From: Gordonia sp. UBA5067
GTDB taxonomy: Bacteria; Actinomycetota; Actinomycetes; Mycobacteriales; Mycobacteriaceae
Assembly (NCBI RefSeq): GCF_002414845.1
Contig: NZ_DIAX01000056.1
Location: 566-41,858, forward strand
Length of the DNA stretch: 41,293 nucleotides
Direction of reading: 5' to 3'
This document shows positions 7,249 to 15,948 of the stretch, one piece after another. The notes under the pieces are model-generated. The model did no database searches and had not been told where the DNA came from. It saw only the letters and a list, made by a program, of their open reading frames with translations. Made by a program: the position numbers and the translations under genes. The number at the start of each line of letters is the position of its first letter. Positions within the stretch are counted from its first letter, which is position 1.

Positions 7249-7773
7249 CTAGAGTTGATAGCCGCGCCCCGGCACGACCGCGACGTCGAAGAACGATGCG
7301 GCGTCCCGACACAGCAAGGCCTGTGCGACGGGGCCGGCCACGACGAGCGTCAACGACGGCGCCGGGCTCGCCCACTCCTTGATACGCCCGACCTCCTTGA
7401 TACGCCCGACCTCCTTGATACGCCCGACGAAGGCGACGATGCTCTCCCCACCGTGCGGCCGGGCCGACGGGTCGCCGAACCACGCGCCCATCTCCGTGCC
7501 GGATACCTGTTCCGGAAGCAGCCCGGTCCACGCCCCGACGTCCAGACTCGCCAGCCGCGCGTCGACGAGAACCGTCAACGACAGCAACGACGCCGTCTCC
7601 CGGGCCGCCCGCTCTGGTCCGCAGATCACCGGTCCGCAGCTCACCGGTCCGCTCTGCTCCGCCAGCGCGGACACGTCGGCCCGGCCACGCTCATCGAGCG
7701 GCGCGCCGGTCTCGCCGAAGCGCACCAGGTGGTTGGGCCCGGTGCGCCCGGCGACAATTAGGTTCGCGCGCAC
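7249..7773 (-). CDS. Degenerate histidine-phosphatase-like protein of the cbt cluster
   Basis: This protein of about 174 residues aligns in outline with the phosphoglycerate-mutase-like proteins often found after cbtA in actinobacteria: a first strand, then PLDERGRADV, CGPERAARETASLL, LDVGAWTGLLPEQV and GGESIVAFVGRIKEW. The catalytic RHG (or AHA) is replaced by AGR at the start (LIVAGRTG), and the late catalytic His position reads VVAGP. Both histidines of the family mechanism therefore seem lost, and it is unlikely to be an active phosphatase. It also carries three copies of the hexapeptide GRIKEV. GTG 7773 starts 4 nt after the cbtA stop; an ATG at 7830 inside cbtA is the alternative. It is probably co-transcribed with cbtB and cbtA under the cobalamin riboswitch. 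Confidence 0.65.
   Translation of the reverse strand: MRANLIVAGRTGPNHLVRFGETGAPLDERGRADVSALAEQSGPVSCGPVICGPERAARETASLLSLTVLVDARLASLDVGAWTGLLPEQVSGTEMGAWFGDPSARPHGGESIVAFVGRIKEVGRIKEVGRIKEWASPAPSLTLVVAGPVAQALLCRDAASFFDVAVVPGRGYQL
7375..7428. repeat. 18-bp tandem repeat, 3 perfect copies, inside a gene
   Basis: CTCCTTGATACGCCCGAC is repeated at 7375-7392, 7393-7410 and 7411-7428 without mismatch. On the coding (minus) strand it adds six residues per copy (GRIKEV), so copy changes keep the frame. The normal family sequence would need only one copy, so two look inserted by slippage. Confidence 0.92.
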
Positions 7774-7777
7774 CCGG

Positions 7778-8560
7778 TCATCGAGCGCCGGCGACCAGGT
7801 TGCCGGCTGAGGACACGGTGCGCCGACCAATCGCCGAGATTGTCGCCGCGAACACGAGGGTCAACACCGCCCACAACACGACCTGGTTGGCGATCGCATA
7901 CACCCGGAAATCGCCGACGACCGCGGCGGGGAACCCGGCGGGAACCTCGTGGAACTCCGGAAGGAGCGCCTTGGCCGCGGCGATCACAACGAGATAGCCG
8001 AACCCGGCGACCGCCGCACCACCCAGTCCGCCGAGTCGGTCGCGCAGCTGCAGGGCCACGACGACCGCGACGATCATCGCGATCACCGACACGAGGGTGA
8101 TGGTGAGGAAGGTGCCCGAGCGTGCACCGATCGTGTCCGAGGCCCCGACCGCCGGCGGATTCGCCGGATAGACGAAGAACGGCACCCCGAAGGCGGCGAC
8201 GAAGCCGAGCAGGCCCAGCACCCCGACGACGGCCAGCGGATCGGTCGACGGCCAGCGCCGCCCGACATAGGCCCACAAGACGGTGAACGCAACGGCGAAA
8301 AAGGCACCCATCGCGAGCGCGAACACCACGGTGCCGACGCCGGCTCCGACGTTCTCCTGAATGGTCCGGCTGAACACCTCGACCTCGCCGTGATCGTGAC
8401 CGGCCGTGTGGGCCACCGCTTCCTCGGCCCTACTCTGACTCTCCTCGAAGTCGATCGCCTTGGCGACCTGCGGTTCGATGAAGATCCGAGCGAAAGTGAA
8501 TGAGACGATTCCCGCGACCAGGCCAGCCAGCAGCCCGGCGCCGATGAACTTGCGCTCCAT
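7778..8560 (-). CDS. cbtA: Cobalt transporter subunit CbtA
   Basis: This 260-residue membrane protein of the CbtA family is thought to move cobalt for vitamin B12 synthesis, together with CbtB. Five or so hydrophobic helices are visible: 5-28, about 72-98, 109-132, 148-170, 180-200 and 220-245. A His-rich loop (HTAGHDHGE, about 51-59) after the first helix is a likely metal-binding site. The ATG at 8560 lies 17 nt after the cbtB stop, so the two are in one operon. The cobalamin riboswitch upstream of cbtB supports cobalt rather than another metal. No ATPase gene is linked, as usual for Cbt systems. Confidence 0.9.
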   Translation of the reverse strand: MERKFIGAGLLAGLVAGIVSFTFARIFIEPQVAKAIDFEESQSRAEEAVAHTAGHDHGEVEVFSRTIQENVGAGVGTVVFALAMGAFFAVAFTVLWAYVGRRWPSTDPLAVVGVLGLLGFVAAFGVPFFVYPANPPAVGASDTIGARSGTFLTITLVSVIAMIVAVVVALQLRDRLGGLGGAAVAGFGYLVVIAAAKALLPEFHEVPAGFPAAVVGDFRVYAIANQVVLWAVLTLVFAATISAIGRRTVSSAGNLVAGAR

Positions 8561-8577
8561 GGTTGGTTCCGCCTCAG

Positions 8578-8793
8578 CTAGTGGCAGGGGAAGCCGAGGA
8601 AGTGACGGGCGTCGTGGACGAACTCGTGGATGTGGGTGTCGGACCCGAATACCGAGACAGCACCCTGGTCATAGGCCAAGAAGTAGTAGGCGAGCGCGGC
8701 GATCAGCACCGTTGCGGTGAGCAACAGCGCAACGCTGAGCGCGGACAGGTCGGGCACGGCGAGCGCACGGGGGGCGGCAGCCACCTGGGTCAT
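8578..8793 (-). CDS. cbtB: Cobalt transporter subunit CbtB
   Basis: This 71-residue protein has one membrane helix (about 18-41, ALSVALLLTATVLIAALAYY) and the His-rich C-terminal tail HIHEFVHDARHFLGFPCH that defines CbtB. The tail probably binds Co2+ and passes it to CbtA. I placed the start at ATG 8793, with AAAGGA 6 nt upstream; the frame is open further upstream but would run into the riboswitch. It is the first gene of the cbtB-cbtA-phosphatase-like operon and is controlled by the B12 riboswitch in its leader. Confidence 0.92.
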   Translation of the reverse strand: MTQVAAAPRALAVPDLSALSVALLLTATVLIAALAYYFLAYDQGAVSVFGSDTHIHEFVHDARHFLGFPCH

Positions 8794-8837
8794 AGCGGTC
8801 CTTTCGTCGGCGGATCTCGCGTCCGCGTTCCTCACAA

Positions 8838-8948
8838 CTGCCAGCGCGGTGTCCTGACTCGCCACCTGTCCGGGACCGATGACTCACAGTGGCGCGACCG
8901 CCCCGGGATCACACCGGGTTACCCGCATCTGCTGACCCATCCAGTCTA
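8838..8948 (-). promoter_or_regulatory. Cobalamin (B12) riboswitch
   Basis: Read on the minus strand, the leader of cbtB contains GGGTAACCCGGTGTGATCCC, then GGGGCGGTCGCGCCACTGTGA with the B12 box GCCACTGT, and further on GAGTCAGGACACC. This is the conserved order of the adenosylcobalamin aptamer core. About 45 nt separate the aptamer from the cbtB start, enough for a switch that hides the ribosome site. High cobalamin should turn the cobalt uptake operon off. Boundaries are approximate. Confidence 0.9.
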
Positions 8949-9011
8949 GTCCCCCCGGGCGGCAATCGTTCCACCGTCCCCGATGTCCGGCCGGTCGGGA
9001 ACAATGGACCC

Positions 9012-12000
9012 GTGCCCGCCCCCGATGCGCTGTCCCGCTTCTCGGCACCCACCCGCGAGTGGTTCACCGGTTCCTTCCCGGCGCCGACCCCCGCACAGGT
9101 CGGCGCCTGGGAGTCGATCGCCGACGGTCACCACACCCTGGTCATCGCGCCGACGGGGTCGGGCAAGACGCTGTCCGCCTTCCTATGGGCCATCGACCGT
9201 CTGGCCGGCGCGCACGCGCACACGACCCCCCGGCGCACGAAAGTCGTCTACATCTCCCCACTCAAGGCCCTCGCCGTCGACGTCGAGCGCAATCTGCGCG
9301 CGCCGCTGACCGGGATTTCCGCCGCAGCCATCGCCGCCGGCACCGCCCCTCCGGAGGTCACCGTCGGAATCCGGTCCGGGGACACTCCCGCCGCCGCGCG
9401 CCGTCAACTCGTCCGCACCCCACCGGACATCCTGATCACGACTCCCGAGTCGCTGTATCTGATGCTCACCTCATCGGCTCGCGAAACACTCACCGCGGTC
9501 GACACCGTCATCGTCGACGAGGTGCACGCCGTCGCCGGCACCAAGCGGGGCACCCACCTGGCGCTGTCGCTGGAACGCCTCGACTCGATGCTGGCCGACC
9601 CGGCCCAGCGCATCGGCCTCTCGGCGACCGTCCGCCCGCCCGCGGCGGTGGCCGCCTTCCTCGGCGGATCTCGGCCGTGCCGGATTGTCGCACCACCGGC
9701 GGTCAAGACGTTCGAACTGCGCATCGACGTTCCCGTCGAAGACATGGCCAACATCGGCGCCGGCACGGACGACGACATCGATCCCCTCCCCGGCGACGAC
9801 GCCCTCTCCCCCACTGCCGGCTCGATCTGGCCTGCCATCGAACGATCCATCGCCGACGCGATTCTCGCCAACCGGGCGACCATCGTGTTCGCGAACTCGC
9901 GGCGCCTGGCCGAACGACTGACCGCGGCGCTCAACGAGCTGTACGCCCGCCGACTGGGGTTCACGACCGGCGACACGCGCAACCACCAGAACCCCGGCGG
10001 CGGGCCGGCGGCCCTTACCACGGCCGACACGCCCGCCATCCCGCTCGATGCCCCCGTACTGGCGCGCGCCCATCACGGCTCGGTGAGCAAGGAGCAACGG
10101 GCGCAGATCGAGGACGACCTGAAGTCCGGCCGCCTGCGCTGCGTCGTCGCCACCAGCTCACTCGAACTCGGCATCGACATGGGCGCGGTGGATCTGGTGA
10201 TCCAGGTGGAGTCGCCGCCGTCGGTGGCGAGCGGCCTGCAGCGGGTAGGACGCGCAGGGCATCAGGTAGGCGAGATCAGCCGCGGAATTCTCTATCCCAA
10301 GCACCGCACCGACCTCATCCACACGACCGTGGCCGCGGCACGCATGCGCGCCGGCCTCATCGAAGAACTCCACCTCCCCGCCAATCCGCTCGATGTGCTG
10401 GCGCAGCAGACCATCGCCGCCGCGGCCGTCGCCGATCTCGACGTGGACGAGTGGTACGACACCGTCCGCCGCGCCGCCCCCTACAAGAACCTCGGCCGCG
10501 ACGTGTTCGAGGCCACCCTCGACCTCGTCGCCGGCCGGTTTCCGTCCGAGGAGTTCGCCGAGTTGCGGCCCCGCGTGACCTGGGACCGCGTGGCAGGCAC
10601 TCTGACCGGCCGGCGCGGCGCTCTTCGACTCGCGGTCACCTCCGGCGGCACCATCCCCGATCGCGGACTCTTCGGCGTCTTCCTCGCCGGCGACGATGAG
10701 GGCCCGCGCCGCGTCGGCGAGCTCGACGAAGAGATGGTTTACGAGTCCCGCGTGGGTGACGTGTTCGCGCTGGGTGCTTCTAGCTGGCGGATCGCCGAAA
10801 TAACCCCCGACCGCGTGCTGGTCACCCCGGCCCCCGGTATGCCGGGCCGACTGCCGTTCTGGATCGGCGACGCGGTCGGCCGGCCAGCCGAATTGGGTGC
10901 CGCCATCGGCGAATTCACCGGCCGGGTGGCCAATGCGACATCGATGGCGGAGGCCGTCGCCGAGTTCACCGGATCCCCCGACGGAACCGGGCTGGGTCTC
11001 ACCGACTTTGCGCGCACGAACCTGACGTCGCTGATCGGCGAGCAGCGCGCGGCCACCGGCACCGTCCCCACCGACCGCACCCTCGTCGTCGAACGGTTCC
11101 GCGACGAGCTGGGCGATTGGCGGGTCGTGTTGCACTCGCCGTATGGGCTTCGGGTCCATGCCCCGTGGGCCAGTGCCATCGCCAACCGACTCAAGGCGAC
11201 CCTCGGGATCGACGGGGCGGTGAGTGCCGCCGACGATGGGATAGTGGTGCGCCTGCCCGACACCGACGACGCGCCGCCCGGCCCGGACGTGTTCGTCGTC
11301 GCCCCCGACGACATCGAACACATGGTCACCGACGCCCTCGGCGACTCCCCACTCTTCGCGGCCCGGTTTCGCGAGTGCGCCGCGCGCGCCCTACTCCTGC
11401 CCCGCCGCGATCCCGGCCGCCGCTCCCCCCTGTGGCAGCAGCGTCAGCGCAGCGCGCAACTACTGGGCGTCGCGACGCGCTACCCGGACTTTCCGATCAT
11501 CCTGGAGGCGGTCCGCGAGTGCCTGCAGGACGTCTACGATCTGCCCGCGCTGCACGACCTGCTGACCCGCATCGCCCGGCGAGACGTCCGGCTCACCGCG
11601 GTCGAGACACCGAGCGCATCGCCGTTCGCCGCCGCCCTGCTCTTCGACTACGCCGGGGCATTCATGTACGCCGACGACGTTCCCGTCGCCGAGCGTCGCG
11701 CTGCGGCCCTGTCGCTGGACACCGCGTTGCTGGCCCAGCTACTCGGCCGACTCGACCTGCGCGAGCTTCTCGACGACGATGTCATCGCCGAGGTCGTCGC
11801 CCGCCTGCAGCGGCTGGACCCGGCCCGGCAGGCCCGCGACGCCCAAGACGTCGGCGACCTGCTGCGCTGGCTCGGGCCGTTGAGCACCGCGGATATCGCA
11901 CAGCGATATCGCGGCGCGGAACCCCTCGAGACGGCCCTCAGAGAGTTGCGCGGCCAACTCGTCGCGATCACTGTGCGCGGACAGCCCCTGTGGGCGGCGG

Positions 12001-13619
12001 TCGAGGATGCCGCGAAGCTGCGCGACGGGCTCGGGGTCGCCCTGCCACCGGGAGTGCCGGCGGCGTTCGCCGCACCGGTCGCCGATCCGCTGGGCGATCT
12101 CGTCGGCCGATATGCGCGGACTCACGGCCCCTTCACCACCGCCGAGGCCGCCGGGCACCTCGGTCTGCCACCGGCGATCGCCGCCGACACGCTGGTGCGT
12201 CTCGCCTCCTCGCGCCGGGTGATCGAAGGCGAGTTCGTTCCCGGCAAAGGCCCCGCGCAGTGGTGCCACCCGGACGTTCTGAGCCAGCTTCGACGCGGTT
12301 CCCTCGCTGCCACCCGGTCGCAGATCGCTCCGGTCGACCATGCAAGCTTCGCCCGGTTCCTCCTCGACTGGCAGCATGTGGCGGACGATCGAACTGTTCG
12401 CGGCACCGATGGCGTCGCCGCGGTTCTCGACCAGTTGGCCGGAGTCCCCATCCCGGCATCGGCCTGGGAGTCGCTCGTGCTGCCGGCCAGGGTCCACGAT
12501 TACGCGCCGTCGATGCTCGACGAACTCCTTTCCGCCGGGGAGGTGGTGTGGTCGGGCCACGGGCAGATCGGTGCCGCCGACGGCTGGGTGGCCTTCCACC
12601 CCGCCGATATGACCGCCGCAACCCTGCCGCCGCCCGATGCGATCGAGTTGACGCCGACGATGGCGAGCCTGGTCGACGCCCTCAACTCCGGTGGCGCCCT
12701 GCGCCTCCCGGAACTGGTGGCCCGTCTCGACGCCACCGGCGATGTGACCGACGCGGTGTGGGGGCTGGTGTGGGCCGGAATCGTCGCTAACGACAGCTTC
12801 GCCCCAGTGCGCGCACTGCTGTCAGGTCGCGGGGCCGCTGCCGCGCGGAGTTCGCCCAGTCACCGGTCGCGGCGCCCACCCCGGTTGCGGGGCGCACGAC
12901 TGTCCGGCGCCTACCTGGGCGGCGCCGTCAATCCCGTTGTCGCCCAAAGTGTTCCCGGAGTCCTTGGCGGCAGATGGCTGCTACTGGACCGGCCCACCGC
13001 CGACCTGACCGCCACCACCTCGGCACGATGTGAAGTACTGCTGGAGCGCTACGGGATCGTCACCAAGGGCGCTGTGCACAGCGAGGGGGTGCCCGGCGGG
13101 TTCTCGCACGTCTACCGCGCCCTGACCGTTTTCGAGGACAGCGGCAAAGTGCGGCGCGGCTACTACGTCGACGGGCTCGGTGGTGCGCAGTTCGCCGTTC
13201 CGGCAACCGTCGATGTGCTGCGCGACCACACGACGATCCCTCGGCCGCAGACCGGTCGGGCGATCGTGCTGGCGGCAACCGATCCGGCGAATCCCTATGG
13301 CGCCGCGCTAGATTGGCCCGACCACGCGAGCCCGGCGCGCCCCGGCCGAAAGGCCGGCGCCCTCGTCGTGCTCGTCGACGGGGATCTCGTCTGCTTCGTT
13401 GAGCGTGGCGGCAAAACGGTGCTGACGTTCGACGGGGCCGGTCAAGCCGCCGCTGCTGCCCTCGCCGGCCTCATCCACTCCGGGCGCGTCGAGCGCCTTG
13501 CCATCGACACCGTCGACGGTGGACCGGTGCAGTCCACCGATTTCGGCACCAGTCTGCTGGCAGCCGGCTTCACCCGAACACCTCGAGGCGTTCGCCTGCG
13601 GTATGGCGCAACAGGCTGA
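9012..13619 (+). CDS. lhr: Lhr-type ATP-dependent DNA helicase
   Basis: This 1535-residue superfamily 2 helicase matches M. tuberculosis Lhr (Rv3296, about 1510 residues), a 3'-5' translocase linked to DNA repair. Motifs are APTGSGKT (46-53, Walker A), TTPES (143-147), DEVH (169-172, Walker B), GLSAT, HHGSVSKEQR, and ELGIDMGAVDLVIQ followed by SGLQRVGRAGH (motif VI). The Lhr-core winged-helix and beta-barrel part follows, to about residue 860. The rest is the long Lhr C-terminal region with tandem winged-helix-like modules and a final SLLAAGFTRTPRGVRLR. GTG 9012 was chosen because it starts next to the conserved N-terminus; the frame is open upstream to 8889, but that overlaps the antisense riboswitch. 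Divergent from cbtB. Confidence 0.93.
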   Translation: MPAPDALSRFSAPTREWFTGSFPAPTPAQVGAWESIADGHHTLVIAPTGSGKTLSAFLWAIDRLAGAHAHTTPRRTKVVYISPLKALAVDVERNLRAPLTGISAAAIAAGTAPPEVTVGIRSGDTPAAARRQLVRTPPDILITTPESLYLMLTSSARETLTAVDTVIVDEVHAVAGTKRGTHLALSLERLDSMLADPAQRIGLSATVRPPAAVAAFLGGSRPCRIVAPPAVKTFELRIDVPVEDMANIGAGTDDDIDPLPGDDALSPTAGSIWPAIERSIADAILANRATIVFANSRRLAERLTAALNELYARRLGFTTGDTRNHQNPGGGPAALTTADTPAIPLDAPVLARAHHGSVSKEQRAQIEDDLKSGRLRCVVATSSLELGIDMGAVDLVIQVESPPSVASGLQRVGRAGHQVGEISRGILYPKHRTDLIHTTVAAARMRAGLIEELHLPANPLDVLAQQTIAAAAVADLDVDEWYDTVRRAAPYKNLGRDVFEATLDLVAGRFPSEEFAELRPRVTWDRVAGTLTGRRGALRLAVTSGGTIPDRGLFGVFLAGDDEGPRRVGELDEEMVYESRVGDVFALGASSWRIAEITPDRVLVTPAPGMPGRLPFWIGDAVGRPAELGAAIGEFTGRVANATSMAEAVAEFTGSPDGTGLGLTDFARTNLTSLIGEQRAATGTVPTDRTLVVERFRDELGDWRVVLHSPYGLRVHAPWASAIANRLKATLGIDGAVSAADDGIVVRLPDTDDAPPGPDVFVVAPDDIEHMVTDALGDSPLFAARFRECAARALLLPRRDPGRRSPLWQQRQRSAQLLGVATRYPDFPIILEAVRECLQDVYDLPALHDLLTRIARRDVRLTAVETPSASPFAAALLFDYAGAFMYADDVPVAERRAAALSLDTALLAQLLGRLDLRELLDDDVIAEVVARLQRLDPARQARDAQDVGDLLRWLGPLSTADIAQRYRGAEPLETALRELRGQLVAITVRGQPLWAAVEDAAKLRDGLGVALPPGVPAAFAAPVADPLGDLVGRYARTHGPFTTAEAAGHLGLPPAIAADTLVRLASSRRVIEGEFVPGKGPAQWCHPDVLSQLRRGSLAATRSQIAPVDHASFARFLLDWQHVADDRTVRGTDGVAAVLDQLAGVPIPASAWESLVLPARVHDYAPSMLDELLSAGEVVWSGHGQIGAADGWVAFHPADMTAATLPPPDAIELTPTMASLVDALNSGGALRLPELVARLDATGDVTDAVWGLVWAGIVANDSFAPVRALLSGRGAAAARSSPSHRSRRPPRLRGARLSGAYLGGAVNPVVAQSVPGVLGGRWLLLDRPTADLTATTSARCEVLLERYGIVTKGAVHSEGVPGGFSHVYRALTVFEDSGKVRRGYYVDGLGGAQFAVPATVDVLRDHTTIPRPQTGRAIVLAATDPANPYGAALDWPDHASPARPGRKAGALVVLVDGDLVCFVERGGKTVLTFDGAGQAAAAALAGLIHSGRVERLAIDTVDGGPVQSTDFGTSLLAAGFTRTPRGVRLRYGATG

Positions 13620-13657
13620 TCACCCGCGGGTGGGGACGCACTGCCGGTCGAGCCGCT

Positions 13658-14086
13658 TCACTGATTCCCATACCGATCCGGTTCCGGACCGAAGGTGAAA
13701 CGGCGCGCCGAGATCTCGTCGACGGTGATCTCGACGTAGTCGTACTTCAGGGTGGGCACCCAACTCCGCAGCGGCAACTGATCGGCCGCCTCGATGTCCC
13801 GAACGGAGACGAGTATTCGCGCGTGCCCCTTGGCGATCACACTCCAGCCCCCGTCGTCGTCGGTCTCGTCGGCCTCAAAGGCCAAACGGTTGTTGACCGC
13901 GATCTCGGCCAGTTTGGCGCCGGCAGCCGAGCGGAACACGATCTTGCCGTCCGCGGCATAGAAGTTAATCGGGAAGATCTCCGGCTGGTCGCCGACACTC
14001 GTCGCGATTCGACCGAGTTGGCGCGTGGACAGCAGTTCCCACGCCTGCTCCGACGACAAGGTTTCGACAGCACTTCCGACGACCAT
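13658..14086 (-). CDS. Pyridoxamine 5'-phosphate oxidase-like FMN split-barrel protein
   Basis: This 142-residue protein of the PNPOx-like split-barrel group resembles mycobacterial Rv3129 and Rv1155-type proteins, which bind FMN or F420. Visible stretches are LLSTRQLGRIATSVGDQPEIFPINFY (strands 1-2), KIVFRSAAGAKLAEIAVNNRLAFEAD (cofactor loop), GWSVIAKGHARI, and the C-terminal FGPEPDR, a close match to Rv3129. It probably reduces or oxidises a small molecule, or is a redox sensor; the substrate is unknown. ATG 14086 has a strong AGGGAGGT ribosome site. A likely -10 (TAGGCT, 14129-14124) gives a leader of about 30 nt. Convergent with lhr. Confidence 0.85.
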   Translation of the reverse strand: MVVGSAVETLSSEQAWELLSTRQLGRIATSVGDQPEIFPINFYAADGKIVFRSAAGAKLAEIAVNNRLAFEADETDDDGGWSVIAKGHARILVSVRDIEAADQLPLRSWVPTLKYDYVEITVDEISARRFTFGPEPDRYGNQ

Positions 14087-14179
14087 GGTGACCTCCCTGA
14101 GCGCAGCATTCGTGGTCAGACCGAGCCTACGCGCAGGTCGACCGCCCTTCCAGAGGAGAAGGTCCTCTGACCGCCGCAG

Positions 14180-15922
14180 TCAGTCCGGGACCGGAACTGG
14201 TTCGAGGATCTCGGTGCGCGACTCCGGTGCCGCGGCGCGCAACGCATCCGCCGAGTCGTCGTCGGGTTGCTGCTGCGAGGCGATCTCCGCCTCGACCCGC
14301 GCCACATAGTTGGCCACCTCGAACGCCGTCGACGCCTCATCCCAGCCGAGAATCGGCGCCGCCAGACCGGCCACCTCGGCGGCGCAGTCGACGCCGCGAT
14401 GCGAGTACTCGATCGAGATGCGGGTCCGCCGGGCCAACAGATCTTCCAAATGCAGCGCGGCCTCGTTCCGCACCGCGTAGACGATCTCCACGCGCAGATA
14501 CTGGGGCGCGGCCGCCAGCGGCTCCAGCAGCGACGGATCGTCCTGGGCCCAGCGCAGCACATCGTCGATCAGCGAGCCGTACCGATTGAGTAGCCGACGT
14601 ACCCGGTACGGGTGCAGTCCGTACCGCTCACCCAAACCCTCACACTGATTGATCAGTGCGAAGTAGCCGTCGGCGCCGACGAGCGGCACGCGCTCGGTGA
14701 TCGACGGGGCGACCCGCGTCGGGATGAAGTCGTTGCACGCGTCCACCGCATCGGCGGCCATGACCCGGTAGGTCGTGTACTTGCCGCCGGCGATAGAAAT
14801 CAGGCCGGGCGCCACCGTGGCCACGGCGTGCTCACGCGACAGACTCGACGTCTCGTCGTCCTCCCCGGCCAACAGCGGGCGCAGACCGGCGTAGACACCC
14901 TCGATGTCGTTGTGGGTCAGTGGCGAAACGAGGACCTCGTTGACGCGGTCCAGAATGTAGTCGATGTCCTTGTGCGTCGCGGCGGGATGGGCAAGGTCGA
15001 GGTTCCAGTCGGTGTCGGTGGTGCCGATGATCCAGTGTGTCTCCCACGGGATGACAAACAAGACCGAGTTCGCGGTGCGCAGGATAATCGCCGTCTCACT
15101 GACGATCCGATCACGCGGCACCACGATGTGCACCCCCTTCGACGCGCGCACCCGGAAGTGACCGCGCTGCTTCGACAGCGCCTGCACCTCATCAGTCCAC
15201 ACCCCGGCGGCGTTGATGACGCAATGGGCGCGCACCTCGGTGACCGCCCCGGTATCGGAGTCGCGCACGCGCACCCCCTTCACCCGGTCGGCCTCACGCA
15301 GGAAACCGACGACCTGCGTCGACGTCCGGATAACGGCCCCGTACTGGGCGGCGGTGCGCGCGACGGTCAAGCTGTGTCGCGCGTCGTCAACGACGGTGTC
15401 GTAATAGCGGATCCCGCCGACAAGCGAGTTGCGCTTGAGTGCCGGTGCGGCGCGCAGCGCCCCCGAACGGGTGACCTGACGCTGACCGGGAACCGACTTG
15501 GCACCGCCCATCTGGTCGTACAGGAACAGCCCGGCCGTGACATAGGGGCGCTCCCAAAATCGCTTGGTGAGTGGATAGAGGAACGGCAACGGGCGCACCA
15601 GGTGCGGCGCGAGGAGCCGCAGCGACAACTCGCGCTCGCGCAGGGCCTCGCGGACGAGCCCGAACTCCAACTGCTCGAGATAGCGCAGGCCGCCGTGGAA
15701 CATCTTCGACGATCGGCTCGACGTGCCCGATGCGATGTCGCGCGCCTCCACCAGCGCGACCCGCAGGCCGCGCGTCGCCGCGTCAAGTGCGGCCCCCACC
15801 CCGACGACGCCACCGCCGACGACGACGACGTCGTACTGCTCAGAACCCAATCGTTCCCACGCATGAGCGTGGTATTGCGAACTCAGGTCCGCCGGTCGAT
15901 CAGTCTCCCACTCGGTATCCAC
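14180..15922 (-). CDS. glpD: Glycerol-3-phosphate dehydrogenase, FAD-dependent
   Basis: This 580-residue enzyme oxidises glycerol-3-phosphate to dihydroxyacetone phosphate and passes electrons to menaquinone at the membrane. It matches mycobacterial GlpD2 in length. The FAD-binding [14 protein letters not shown] lies at 30-43, followed by [16 protein letters not shown], typical of GlpD. Later come [10 protein letters not shown] and the conserved IIGTTDTDW and [10 protein letters not shown]. The C-terminal domain has [15 protein letters not shown] 15922 was chosen because TAGGCT (15936-15931) lies 8 nt upstream, a leaderless start; the frame is open to 16018, but that would run into glpK. It is divergent from glpK with only 26 nt between the starts. 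Confidence 0.93.
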   Translation of the reverse strand: MDTEWETDRPADLSSQYHAHAWERLGSEQYDVVVVGGGVVGVGAALDAATRGLRVALVEARDIASGTSSRSSKMFHGGLRYLEQLEFGLVREALRERELSLRLLAPHLVRPLPFLYPLTKRFWERPYVTAGLFLYDQMGGAKSVPGQRQVTRSGALRAAPALKRNSLVGGIRYYDTVVDDARHSLTVARTAAQYGAVIRTSTQVVGFLREADRVKGVRVRDSDTGAVTEVRAHCVINAAGVWTDEVQALSKQRGHFRVRASKGVHIVVPRDRIVSETAIILRTANSVLFVIPWETHWIIGTTDTDWNLDLAHPAATHKDIDYILDRVNEVLVSPLTHNDIEGVYAGLRPLLAGEDDETSSLSREHAVATVAPGLISIAGGKYTTYRVMAADAVDACNDFIPTRVAPSITERVPLVGADGYFALINQCEGLGERYGLHPYRVRRLLNRYGSLIDDVLRWAQDDPSLLEPLAAAPQYLRVEIVYAVRNEAALHLEDLLARRTRISIEYSHRGVDCAAEVAGLAAPILGWDEASTAFEVANYVARVEAEIASQQQPDDDSADALRAAAPESRTEILEPVPVPD

Positions 15923-15948
15923 AGTTGCCGAGCCTACCGCGTGCAAAG

